Source of the DNA: Candidatus Zixiibacteriota bacterium | Lineage (GTDB): Bacteria > Zixibacteria > MSB-5A5 > GN15 > FEB-12 | Assembly (NCBI GenBank): GCA_022571985.1 | Contig: JACZWU010000006.1 | Location: 1-64,000 of the forward strand | DNA: 64,000 nucleotides | Reading direction: 5' to 3' | Shown: in pieces, positions 25,142 through 33,663 of the stretch | Numbering within the stretch: position 1 is the stretch's first letter | Layout: every line of letters begins with the position of its first letter | The notes under the pieces: model-generated | What the model was told of the DNA's origin: nothing | Seen by the model: only the letters and a program-made list of their open reading frames with translations | Databases searched by the model: none | Program-made: the position numbers and the translations under genes

Positions 25142-28100
25142 TTAAGAAAAAGCAATTACATCCTTTTCAACTTCAGGATATAGCTTATCAATCTCTTTTT
25201 GAATTTCAATCGTCTCTTTTAATGCTGTAACGATATTGCAGTAATGCTTTATATCTTCCAAAGAGAGCTTTCTCTTTTTTCTGTCTTTTAGCCATTTATG
25301 GCAAACCTGATATCCGCCTATCTGATACTCCCATACCTCATTTGCAACACTATCAAAATACTGCTCATTGTTGATATAAACGCGCTCTTCTTTCTCTTCA
25401 TACTTCAACTTTTCAACTAAGGCGTCACCCTTGATAGGAAATTTGGAGATTGGTCTTGAGACCAATTTTAACAAATGCAGATTGACAAGAGTCTTGCCTA
25501 ACTCAGACATTTTGAGAAATAGTTCATAATTCTTTGTAAATGGAACCCTCGGAAAATCTATCTTGAGAAACCCTGAGTATTTAGTGCGATAAGTATTTGA
25601 GTACAAGACTGAGTAAACATAGTACAATATTTGCTCGGGCTTCGGAGCTTTCTTAAATTGCTTCTTTAGGCCAACTACAACTTTGGGGCTTAGGTTAGTC
25701 TGTTTCTTTTGTTTATTTTCTTTCGAGCTGAATAAATCATGTTTATCAGAATCTGGGTAGATGTAAAGTGGGAAAAGCAATTCTCCACCTCGATAGAATA
25801 GATTCAAATCTACAATATTCTCAGATACATAGACGACATTCCAAGGCTTTTGGCCACCGACTACTTGCCCAGCTCTACCAATACATAATCCTACGTTTTT
25901 CTTCAACATATGGCGCATTATGTTAAAACGAGGCCTGCAATGGAAACCTCGAGATCGTCCTGTATAGTAGGTATACTTGACATCAAATGGACGATAGAGA
26001 ATAGGAACAATCATTTTCTTATCCAAACCACTATCGGATAAATCTTTTTGAGCCAAGACCACTTTCCAATCTTTAACATCTTTGCCCAATCCAAAGCTTA
26101 AACGCGCTAACTCAACATCCATTTTGGCAAAGCTTGACGTTGTAAGCCAAGTTTCTTCCTTTGTCCAGCCAATTGTCAATTTATCTCTAGCTGTAAATAG
26201 CCCAATATTGTTCGAAGAAAAGACATCAATTACATTCAGAAACTTCTCATATAACTTGAATAGCCTATCATCGCGCGGAACAAAAAGATAAGCATTGGAT
26301 TTCGGAATAATTTTTTTCCATTCAGTCGTTCCTTTGTCTTTCTTTTCTAGCCAGTCATATTTAGCATCCCTTAAACCCCAAACATCAGAGTGATATACTT
26401 TACAACCAGCTTTGGAGTTCTGCCTTCTTATAAACAGAACGATGGCTACACCTTGCCTTATATCAAATACGTTTTTGTCATCACTTCCATCCGGGCATTC
26501 TTCTTTTTTTAGACTATTTCCATGCAAATCCAAAATATAAATTTCATCAAAACTTTTCATTAGGGATTGTCGCATTCCGCGAAAAGTCGGGTTATCTAGG
26601 TAACTATGGTTGGTGATCAACCCTATTACTCCCTCTCCTGCTTCATCAACTTTCCATTGGGCAAATCGTATAAACTTGACGTAATCGTCTTGTAGCCACT
26701 TGGGGTTTTTCTCTCCAAGGGGCTTACCGTCTATCTGAAAATACTCTTTAATCTCTTTGGAAATCCACTCTCCTACATTGGATGAATGACCTGAATACGG
26801 CGGGTTCCCAAGTATGACCAGGATTGGTTGATCTTTTTTAACCTTGCCCGCCAAACGAGACTCTTCAGACAATGAGGCCATGCCGGGTAATTCGGTTTGG
26901 GTCAACTCTTCCATTTCCAATGTATTAGTCAAGTATAGTTTGAAGCGGTCATCTTTTGTTAGCTTGTAACCCAATTCTTCAAGCAGAAAACCCATTTTCA
27001 GATGACCAATAGCATATGGCGCCATCATTAGTTCAAAGGCATAAAAGTTTTTTAAGATATGCTCTTTGATGAGCTTCTGCTTGCCGCCCTCACCATATTT
27101 CTCAACAAACTCTTTTACCGCAAGTTTGGCCGCCTCCGCTAAAAACGTCAGCGTGCCCGCCGCCGGGTCCAGCACGGTTACAGAATTATCTGCAAAGCCG
27201 TCCTTACGTCCGAATTCGTCTTTGAGAATCTTGTGTAGTGATCGAACGATATACGATACAACTGGCTCAGGTGTGTAATAAACACCACGCCTCTCTCTGG
27301 TCTTCGGGTCAAATTCCGCCAAAAAAGTCTCGTAGAAATGAATGATAGGATCTTTCCCTTTTCCTTCTTCGTAAAATTTGTGCAGGATTTCGTTAACCTT
27401 AGTTTTTGCCAGAACTTCAGAAATGTCGTCAATTATCCACTCCATTTTCTCAGGCAAATCCTCTTGCGAAATAAAGCGGAAAACATCTTTTAAAATTCCA
27501 ATGGTTCGTGGAATATTGTCATACGCCAACTTCCTGTTAAAACCATTGGTTGACCGAGTTCTGGCTGCGAATAGACCGTAAGTGACGGTCTGTGAGTACA
27601 GGTCTGCAAAATCCGCTTCCGTCAAGCCGCTTATCAGATACTGATGAAAGGCGTTGTAGAATCCGCGAAGTTTACTCTTATCAGCTTTTAATTCCTCCGC
27701 GATTACTTCATCGCGCAAGAATCGTGTCCTTTTAGCTAATTCTATTGCCAAAGATTTGGCGTTTGTAGTTGAAGGCAAAACAAATTCAGAAAACTTTTCA
27801 AGCAGCTTAAAAAATTCCTCTGCTTTTTCAACCGGAGGCGTAGTCTTCAGCTTCTTTGCAATACTATGTCGCCCAATTAGAACTTGGTCAATTAGAGTAC
27901 CATGACGATAAAGGCGAAACTCGTAAAAATTGGTCAAAATCAGATTCGGGAATGTTCCGAGATACCGCTTAAGCTGTTCGCTTGTTTCGATTTGATCCAG
28001 ATGCTCATTTGACGGGGCTTTGGCTTCTATATAGCCCATTATCTCCGCTTTCCCGTCCCAAATACGGAAATCCGGGTTTCCCGCTTCAGTTTTCTTAGGT

Positions 28101-28243
28101 TGCGCTGTAACTGCCGCTTTCTTCTTCCCGATAGAAATGAGATAGCTCTCAAAAAGTTCAGTTAAGGCAGGGTAAAAACTTTCTTCCCTGGCATCTCCCC
28201 TTTGGCCGACCTTAAATATTTTCTTTAAATATGACTCTAACAT
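25142..28243 (-). CDS. single-chain restriction-modification enzyme (type IIG-like)
   Basis: 1033 residues. An N-terminal PD-(D/E)xK nuclease is suggested by N56-P-D58 and E73-x-K75 (YIEAKAP). A helical connector (about 150-330) leads to an adenine-N6 methyltransferase, with motif I VLDPAAGTLTFL near 356 and catalytic NPPY near 480. The remaining about 450 residues should hold target recognition, including the YRPFDVKYTYYTGRSRGF segment common in these proteins. No helicase domain is present, so it is not a type I or ISP enzyme with a motor. It would both methylate and cleave one DNA sequence. It stands alone with no separate specificity subunit. This is a probable phage-defence gene acquired horizontally. 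Confidence 0.9.
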   Translation of the reverse strand: MLESYLKKIFKVGQRGDAREESFYPALTELFESYLISIGKKKAAVTAQPKKTEAGNPDFRIWDGKAEIMGYIEAKAPSNEHLDQIETSEQLKRYLGTFPNLILTNFYEFRLYRHGTLIDQVLIGRHSIAKKLKTTPPVEKAEEFFKLLEKFSEFVLPSTTNAKSLAIELAKRTRFLRDEVIAEELKADKSKLRGFYNAFHQYLISGLTEADFADLYSQTVTYGLFAARTRSTNGFNRKLAYDNIPRTIGILKDVFRFISQEDLPEKMEWIIDDISEVLAKTKVNEILHKFYEEGKGKDPIIHFYETFLAEFDPKTRERRGVYYTPEPVVSYIVRSLHKILKDEFGRKDGFADNSVTVLDPAAGTLTFLAEAAKLAVKEFVEKYGEGGKQKLIKEHILKNFYAFELMMAPYAIGHLKMGFLLEELGYKLTKDDRFKLYLTNTLEMEELTQTELPGMASLSEESRLAGKVKKDQPILVILGNPPYSGHSSNVGEWISKEIKEYFQIDGKPLGEKNPKWLQDDYVKFIRFAQWKVDEAGEGVIGLITNHSYLDNPTFRGMRQSLMKSFDEIYILDLHGNSLKKEECPDGSDDKNVFDIRQGVAIVLFIRRQNSKAGCKVYHSDVWGLRDAKYDWLEKKDKGTTEWKKIIPKSNAYLFVPRDDRLFKLYEKFLNVIDVFSSNNIGLFTARDKLTIGWTKEETWLTTSSFAKMDVELARLSFGLGKDVKDWKVVLAQKDLSDSGLDKKMIVPILYRPFDVKYTYYTGRSRGFHCRPRFNIMRHMLKKNVGLCIGRAGQVVGGQKPWNVVYVSENIVDLNLFYRGGELLFPLYIYPDSDKHDLFSSKENKQKKQTNLSPKVVVGLKKQFKKAPKPEQILYYVYSVLYSNTYRTKYSGFLKIDFPRVPFTKNYELFLKMSELGKTLVNLHLLKLVSRPISKFPIKGDALVEKLKYEEKEERVYINNEQYFDSVANEVWEYQIGGYQVCHKWLKDRKKRKLSLEDIKHYCNIVTALKETIEIQKEIDKLYPEVEKDVIAFS

Positions 28244-28568
28244 AGAAACTGAGTATAATCTTAGCCCTAACGCATAAGAAAATCAACATGCAAATGTTGA
28301 CTCACTCGTACCCGCAAATTCGCCTCCAAATTCCTTCAAAATACTTTGCTCCGTCTTAATTATGAAGCAATCATCTTCGGAACAAAAAACATATAGAAAA
28401 TAATAGGAGAAAAGTAAAATATGACAAAACGAACCCATTTTTATGTAGCCCCACCCTTCGACAGGCTCAGGATGACGGCTTTGAATCTCCCCCTACTCTG
28501 CCGGTCGGATGGATTACACCGCACCTTCGTTTAGGGTGACGTTATTCATGGTCTGCATTGCAGCGACT
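28244..28568. other. intergenic region with repeat
   Basis: The 325-bp gap contains a palindrome CAACAT-GCAA-ATGTTG (about 28288-28303) upstream of the restriction enzyme gene. It also has one copy of the CTTCGACAGGCTCAGGATGA repeat at 28456-28476. A frame of 119 codons crossing 28509-28868 lies antisense to the deacetylase gene and is not credible. Confidence 0.55.
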
Positions 28569-29471
28569 TTACTCTGCGGGCAGATGGTCGGGGTCGCTCT
28601 CCAAAATCATATCAAGAAAACCGACACCCCGGGCGCCATAGTAGGCTTCGGCGCGGCCATACAATTTATCTTTGAGCGCGCGCTCAAGCGTCACAAACTT
28701 GTAATCAAGATTCTCTATGGCAGTCAGAATCTCCTCAAGAAATACTGCATTAATACGGTTGGCCCGAAACTGCAAAATCTGCCGGCAGCTGCGGCCGAGT
28801 ACCTGTTTCGATTTCAGCTCTGCATCCTGTATTTGAAGAGTAATATGCTCGATGTATTCATAACGTAGCTGCCTGAGTGAATTTGAATCGGGAACTTTAC
28901 CTAACTTTTCCATCGTCAGATTATAAAGATAATCATCCACTACTATTGTAGCATGAACAGTGATTATATCCTGATCTTCTAAATAAATATTAACTGCTTC
29001 TTTGGTTTTCAGCTTGGTTCCATAATGCAGGTAGGGGAAACGGAAATACTGTTTTTTCTGGCCAAAGCCCGAGAGCATCGGCTCCAGAATGTTATAGCCT
29101 TTGGCAATATCGGAAATGAAACTTTTTATATCAATCTGGTGGTAATCCTGATTGGAATTTGTCAAATTCCCCAGAGTGTGCCCCTCGTTTAGCCACTGCC
29201 CCAAAATATCAAAGTTCCCTTCAATATAGTTGCCCACCACAAACCCGGCCGCTTTGATCTCGTGATTTCTTAAACCCTGCAAAATAAGATAATTGAGAGC
29301 CTCAGCATCGACCTCCCCAAAGGACCGGCTGGCTGGCAATTCATCAAAAGTAACGCACATTTCTTTCGTTTTTTTCTTTGACTGCGTCCAACAAACGGGA
29401 GCTATGAAGAATGAAAGAAGAGCCAATCCCAGCATCAGGGTCATAAGATTTCTTAGGGCTGTGAGATTCAC
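28569..29471 (-). CDS. polysaccharide-deacetylase-like protein with lost metal ligands
   Basis: 300 residues with a signal peptide (about 1-28). The overall pattern is that of periplasmic NodB-fold proteins: MCVTFDELP, then GFVVGNYIEGN, GHTLGNLTNSNQDYHQI and YFRFPYLHYGT. In active NodB enzymes the second block reads NHTxSH, with both His binding the metal, and the first block reads TFDD. Here those His are Leu and Asn, and the second Asp is Glu. Metal binding and hydrolysis are therefore doubtful. It may be a carbohydrate-binding pseudoenzyme. It is monocistronic. Confidence 0.8.
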   Translation of the reverse strand: MNLTALRNLMTLMLGLALLSFFIAPVCWTQSKKKTKEMCVTFDELPASRSFGEVDAEALNYLILQGLRNHEIKAAGFVVGNYIEGNFDILGQWLNEGHTLGNLTNSNQDYHQIDIKSFISDIAKGYNILEPMLSGFGQKKQYFRFPYLHYGTKLKTKEAVNIYLEDQDIITVHATIVVDDYLYNLTMEKLGKVPDSNSLRQLRYEYIEHITLQIQDAELKSKQVLGRSCRQILQFRANRINAVFLEEILTAIENLDYKFVTLERALKDKLYGRAEAYYGARGVGFLDMILESDPDHLPAE

Positions 29472-29676
29472 ATCTGGCCTCGCAGTTAGCTGAATTTCGA
29501 AAGAATAGTTCTGATTTTAGACTTTTTAGCTTCAATCTCAGCTGAAATCAACCAAAAAGGCTGAACAGACCTTTCTTTATAAGCCTTAAACAAGGGCAGA
29601 ATAATGTTTAGTTATTGAATAACAACAAGTTAAGCAGATACTTGGGTTATTTCTCGAAAATATTTGAATCTCTCCT

Positions 29677-29704
29677 TTGAAAATCGCGTAAAATATACTA
29701 TATT
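29677..29704 (+). promoter_or_regulatory. promoter of the atypical receiver gene
   Basis: TTGAAA (29677-29682), a 16-nt spacer and TATATT (29699-29704). The predicted start at about 29711 falls at the base of the leader hairpin described next. Confidence 0.65.
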
Positions 29705-29706
29705 GA

Positions 29707-29743
29707 CTAAGTATGGAAGCGGCTGGGCTTGCCGCTAACTTAG
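29707..29743 (+). promoter_or_regulatory. 5' leader hairpin with asymmetric internal loop
   Basis: CTAAGT (29707-29712) pairs with ACTTAG (29738-29743). After an asymmetric loop (ATGGA against A), AGCGGC (29718-29723) pairs with GCCGCT (29731-29736). It starts at or near the predicted transcription start and lies about 30 nt before the receiver gene. It could stabilise the mRNA or act as a control element. Confidence 0.5.
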
Positions 29744-29776
29744 TAGAAGGCATAAAGTTAGAACAGGATGGGAAAA

Positions 29777-30145
29777 ATGAACAGGAAAGTGTTAATTGCT
29801 GCTAACAACATGATTTTCACTTCCAAGATTATGACTATCCTTGATGGCATGGAGGCTGAAGGCATCAAGGCTATTCGATCTGACGAAATTTTTGTAAAGG
29901 CTCAGGAATTGAGCCCGGACTTGATAATTATCGACTTAAATCTTAACGGCATAGAAGCACCCTCGCTCATTAATAAACTTCGCTCCTACGGCTCGACCAA
30001 GCAGATTCCGATCGTCTGCTATTCGCCCAAGACGTTAAAAGACCAGATGGATGCGGCCAGGATGGCCGGAGCAAACGAAGTTTATTCCAACTCACGGATG
30101 TCATCCCGGATGAACAAGATTCTGGGCAAGTACGTTCATCACTAA
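29777..30145 (+). CDS. atypical single-domain receiver protein
   Basis: 122 residues from the ATG at 29777, favoured over 29768 because AGGA lies 8 nt before it. The fold follows CheY receivers, and the phosphoacceptor Asp is present (IIIDLNLNG, D53). But the acidic pair that binds magnesium is Asn-Asn (residues 10-11), and the conserved Lys near the C-terminus is replaced (VYSNSRM). Normal phosphotransfer is therefore doubtful. It may be a constitutive or protein-binding receiver. No kinase gene is adjacent. It is preceded by its own promoter and a leader hairpin. Confidence 0.85.
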   Translation: MNRKVLIAANNMIFTSKIMTILDGMEAEGIKAIRSDEIFVKAQELSPDLIIIDLNLNGIEAPSLINKLRSYGSTKQIPIVCYSPKTLKDQMDAARMAGANEVYSNSRMSSRMNKILGKYVHH

Positions 30146-30171
30146 ATTTCGTTTTAAGTAAAGCGTCACTC

Positions 30172-30188
30172 CCAAGCCTCAGGCTTGG
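30172..30188. repeat. CCAAGCC-TCA-GGCTTGG hairpin
   Basis: A 7-bp perfect stem with a three-base loop sits 27 nt after the receiver gene. It lacks a T-run, so it is either a rho-dependent-type 3' hairpin or another dispersed palindrome. Confidence 0.5.
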
Positions 30189-30286
30189 ACCAAATCAGTC
30201 TGAATTCATTCACCGCGCTTTAGTCTGTTTTTTTGGGAAATACTTTTTGAGTGGGCATTTCCAATTCACCTCTGTATAATGTAGAG

Positions 30287-31864
30287 ATGACCAGGCGCCT
30301 TTCATTAATCTTTTCTCTCATATTATTTCTATCAGCAAACGCTCAGGCAGTCGATATAGATTCTCTCTTTATCGAATCAGTCGGCGGACAAAAAGCATAT
30401 GAGAGACTCAAGAAACTGAAATCTTTCAAAGTTGAAGGCCGGATAAACTGGAATGGAATCGACGGCGACTACACAGCCTTTTATTTAGCGCCGGATAAGA
30501 TTTTGACAACTTCCGATTTTGAGCAGTTCGAACTGACTCAAGGCTATGACGGCAATACCGCCTGGCAGATAGATATGCACGGACGAGTTTCTGAGCTGAC
30601 CGGCTATGAAAAAAACGATCTGATTAATAATCTATATCTTCTCTCTTTTGACTATCTTCTTAACCAAAATCCAAGCCGTAATTGCGAGCATATTGAAGCT
30701 ATTAGCGCTGATGACAGCGGCTTCCATCATATAATTTGCTTTGCCATAGAAAACGATACGCTCAAGTTTGCCTTCCGGAAAGACAATTCCCGCTTAGAGA
30801 TATTTGCAAGTACAGTCGACAATCTTCAAATCAATACTTCCATGTACAATTACCAGAAATTTGAAGGCGTATATTTTCCGACTGAGACAATCACTACCAG
30901 CCCCGAGGCGCCTATTCGAGCTGAAATCAATATTGAAAATGTCAGATTCGACCTGGATTTGGAACCCGGCCTGTTCTCTATGCCTGAGCTGAAGTTCAGC
31001 GATTATAATTTCCCCAAAGACTCAGTTTCTATAACAGTCCCTTTCAAATACAGCCGCGGCCATATCCTGGTCCGCTTAAAAGTCAACGGCAGCAAGTTCG
31101 GCTGGTTCATTCTTGATACCGGTGCCTCAGCCAGTTTTTATGACAAAAAATTCGTCGCAGAAATGAAGTTAGACCGATTTGGAGAACTTCCGGCTATGGG
31201 TCTCGGTGGTTTCCAGAGCCTTGAGCTGACAAAGTTTGATTCTATCTCCGTTGGTCCGGTGACTATATATAACCAGACTGCCGGGGTTATGCCGCTGGAT
31301 GGACTGGCCAGACTTATTCCGAGTAAAATGACTTTTGGGGGACTTTTGGGCTATGACTTTTTTGTCAGGTTTCCTCTACTTATTAATTTCAGGCGCCAGA
31401 CTCTTACCATATTTAATCCTGAAAAATTTGAGATTGAAAATTCTAAGTATTCAGTTCCTTTCCAATTGACTATGAAAATACCAACTGTCAGGGCCACGGT
31501 TAATGGTGTTCGGGGTGATTTCCTGATTGATCTGGGCAATGCCTTTGGTCTGATCATTCATCAGAATTTTGGCCGGAAACTGGCCAGCGCCGGGCAGCTT
31601 AATATTGACAGCTCTTTGAGTACCTTTTTGGGAGGAGTCGGCAAGGGAGCTGCCGTCAGCAAAATTTCTATAGCAAAGCTTATGTTAGAAAATCTTGAAA
31701 TAGAAGTATCGGAAGGACTGTTGGCAGATTCCGGTTCAGGCATAATCGGGTCGAAGTATATTTCAGGAAATATCGGCACTATGATACTTGAGAATTACCA
31801 AATCCTCTTTGATTACGCTAATAGCCGGTTATTTCTATTTGAGCCGGGCAGTTCACCATTTTAA
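30287..31864 (+). CDS. secreted retropepsin-like aspartyl protease family protein
   Basis: 525 residues from the ATG at 30287, which begins a signal peptide ending near Ala-Gln-Ala. The N-terminal half (about 20-235) resembles the lipoprotein-localisation-like beta fold often attached to these proteins. The C-terminal half has an aspartyl protease lobe with catalytic-type D277-T-G (FILDTGASASFYDKKF), followed by a hydrophobic-hydrophobic-Gly (LGYDFFVRF). A second lobe has D415-L-G (FLIDLGNAFG), where the Thr is replaced by Leu. This two-lobe DTG/DLG arrangement is common in secreted proteins of this type. The second lobe may be impaired. Substrate is unknown. Confidence 0.85.
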   Translation: MTRRLSLIFSLILFLSANAQAVDIDSLFIESVGGQKAYERLKKLKSFKVEGRINWNGIDGDYTAFYLAPDKILTTSDFEQFELTQGYDGNTAWQIDMHGRVSELTGYEKNDLINNLYLLSFDYLLNQNPSRNCEHIEAISADDSGFHHIICFAIENDTLKFAFRKDNSRLEIFASTVDNLQINTSMYNYQKFEGVYFPTETITTSPEAPIRAEINIENVRFDLDLEPGLFSMPELKFSDYNFPKDSVSITVPFKYSRGHILVRLKVNGSKFGWFILDTGASASFYDKKFVAEMKLDRFGELPAMGLGGFQSLELTKFDSISVGPVTIYNQTAGVMPLDGLARLIPSKMTFGGLLGYDFFVRFPLLINFRRQTLTIFNPEKFEIENSKYSVPFQLTMKIPTVRATVNGVRGDFLIDLGNAFGLIIHQNFGRKLASAGQLNIDSSLSTFLGGVGKGAAVSKISIAKLMLENLEIEVSEGLLADSGSGIIGSKYISGNIGTMILENYQILFDYANSRLFLFEPGSSPF

Positions 31865-31889
31865 GCCCGTTAATTGCCAAAAGAGGGTA

Positions 31890-31917
31890 TTGACAGTTTT
31901 CGGTTTGCAGGTATATT
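31890..31917 (+). promoter_or_regulatory. strong promoter before outer membrane barrel gene
   Basis: A consensus TTGACA (31890-31895), a 16-nt spacer and TATATT (31912-31917) lie 35 nt upstream of the start codon. Confidence 0.75.
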
Positions 31918-31952
31918 GGAGGATACAACTTGTTGACTAATAGGGGATTATG

Positions 31953-32672
31953 ATGTTTAAAAGAATTGTCCTGCTGCTCTTGGCTTTGATTATTGGCACT
32001 GCCAGTGTCTGGAGTCAAACCGGTGAAACCGACTTGCTTGACCGCTTCTTTAAGAGCCACCAAATCGGAGTTCGAATGGGCGTCTGGTCTAATATGGGTG
32101 ATATTCCGCCCAGTCTGATGTTTGACCAAAACAGCAATACAACTCTGGCCAGCAAAATAGCCAATTCTAATTTTTATTTCGAAGGGTATTTTGCTTATCG
32201 CATCAGCCCTCTTATAATGATGGAACTCTCTTTTGGAATGTCAAACAGAGGCTCTGTCACCTTGACCGAATCCGGAACAACGAATGTCGGCAATCTCATA
32301 CTTTACCCTTTGCTGGTTCAGGCAAAATTTTATCCTTTCTCAATAATTCACAGCCGTTTCCAGCCGTACATAACCGGCGGCGGCGGCATGTACTACGGCC
32401 GAAGGAGCACCCAGATTTCTACTACCAGATTTCTGGTCACACGCGACGAATCGAGTACAGACTTTTACTATTCAATAGGCGGCGGCATTGATATTCCACT
32501 GGCGAATTCTTTGGGGCTGGAGCTCAACGCCAAGTATATGCCTATAAATTTTTCTAAATCACTAATCACAATTGAAAAATATGATGGTCTCAGTATTACT
32601 ATTGGACTCAAATATTTATACAACAAAGATGGCAAAACACGGAAAGGTCGTCATCGTGAAAATAGGTATTAA
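31953..32672 (+). CDS. outer membrane beta-barrel (porin-like) protein
   Basis: About 239 residues. GGGG six nt upstream favours ATG 31953 over the adjacent in-frame ATG 31950. A signal peptide (about 1-21, ending SVWSQ) precedes a barrel of alternating strands (IGVRMGVWSN, FYFEGYFAYRI, MMELSFGMSNRG, FQPYITGGGGMYYG, LGLELNAKYMPI, SITIGLKYLYN). It belongs to the OmpW/OMP_b-brl type of small barrels. The 3' end overlaps the likely start of gap by 17 nt. It has its own consensus promoter, which probably also feeds the glycolytic operon. Confidence 0.82.
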   Translation: MFKRIVLLLLALIIGTASVWSQTGETDLLDRFFKSHQIGVRMGVWSNMGDIPPSLMFDQNSNTTLASKIANSNFYFEGYFAYRISPLIMMELSFGMSNRGSVTLTESGTTNVGNLILYPLLVQAKFYPFSIIHSRFQPYITGGGGMYYGRRSTQISTTRFLVTRDESSTDFYYSIGGGIDIPLANSLGLELNAKYMPINFSKSLITIEKYDGLSITIGLKYLYNKDGKTRKGRHRENRY

Positions 32673-33639
32673 CGGATTTGGACGTATCGGCAGACTTGCA
32701 CTAAGAGCAGCATTAAAAGAAAACATGGAAGTTGTCGGGATAAACGACATTACCGACTCTGAAACACTGGCCTACTTGCTCAAGTATGACTCCATTCACG
32801 GTCGCTTTGACGGCGAAGTAATTTCCGATGGCAGCTCTCTGTCGGTTAACGGTAAGAAGATCCCGGTCAGCTCAGAAAGAGACCCGGCAAAACTGGACTG
32901 GGGTAAGCTTGGCGCCGAAGTGGTACTGGAGTGTACCGGGCTGTTTCGCACCAAAGCAGAGGCCTCAAAACATATAGCAGCCGGCGCCAAAAAAGTTTTA
33001 ATCTCAGCCCCGGCCAAAGACCACGACGGCACTTTTATACCGGGCATCAACAGCGATAAATATGACAGCGCCAATCATCATGTAATCTCAATCGGTTCCT
33101 GCACCACCAACTGCCTGGCGCCGCTGGTAAAAGTCCTCCTGGAAAACTTTGGCATGGTACAGGGATATATGACAACTATTCATGCTTATACTTCGGATCA
33201 AAGGCTGCAGGATACGCCTCACAAAGATTTGCGCCGCGCCAGAGCTGCCGCAGTTTCAATGATACCGACTACTACCGGTGCGGCCAAGGCTATCAGCGAG
33301 ATTTTTCCTGAACTAAAAGGCAGAATGGACGGTATCGCTGTACGGGTACCTACAATTTGCGGCTCACTGGTTGACCTCTCGGCGATAGTGGAAAAGGAAG
33401 TAACGACCGCAGAAGTTAACGAAGCTTTCAAAATCGCGGCGGCAGACCCGAATCTTTCGGCGGCGCTTGAATACTGCCAGGACCCGATTGTATCAGTTGA
33501 CATTCTGGGCAACCCCCATGGCTCTATTCTTGATTCTAAAATGACCTGGGCCAACGGAAAAATGGTAAAGCTTTTCAGCTGGTATGACAACGAGTGGGGC
33601 TTCAGCAGCCGCATGATTGATATGCTGAAAATTATGTAA
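32656..33639 (+). CDS. gap: glyceraldehyde-3-phosphate dehydrogenase, type I
   Basis: 327 residues from the GTG at 32656, which starts VKIGINGFGRIGR in the usual register and has GGAAAGG 9 nt upstream. An ATG at 32629 would add an unusual nine-residue extension. The NAD-binding Rossmann N-domain is followed by the catalytic Cys in SIGSCTTNCLAP and the His motif MTTIHAYTSDQ. The ending SWYDNEWGFSSRM is diagnostic. It oxidises glyceraldehyde-3-phosphate to 1,3-bisphosphoglycerate. It heads gap-pgk-tpiA-secG and is 24 nt before pgk. Confidence 0.96.
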   Translation: MKIGINGFGRIGRLALRAALKENMEVVGINDITDSETLAYLLKYDSIHGRFDGEVISDGSSLSVNGKKIPVSSERDPAKLDWGKLGAEVVLECTGLFRTKAEASKHIAAGAKKVLISAPAKDHDGTFIPGINSDKYDSANHHVISIGSCTTNCLAPLVKVLLENFGMVQGYMTTIHAYTSDQRLQDTPHKDLRRARAAAVSMIPTTTGAAKAISEIFPELKGRMDGIAVRVPTICGSLVDLSAIVEKEVTTAEVNEAFKIAAADPNLSAALEYCQDPIVSVDILGNPHGSILDSKMTWANGKMVKLFSWYDNEWGFSSRMIDMLKIM

Positions 33640-33663
33640 GTTTTTTGAAAGTTAACAATATCA

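Noticed and set aside
28509-28868. 119-codon plus-strand frame
   Set aside because: It begins in a repeat and then runs antisense to the deacetylase gene, whose signal peptide and motifs are clear.
30172-30188. Intrinsic terminator after the receiver gene
   Set aside because: The stem is good but there is no T-run on either strand.
32629-32655. ATG start for gap
   Set aside because: It adds nine residues before the usual VKIGINGFGRIGR and lacks ribosome-site spacing; the GTG at 32656 fits better.
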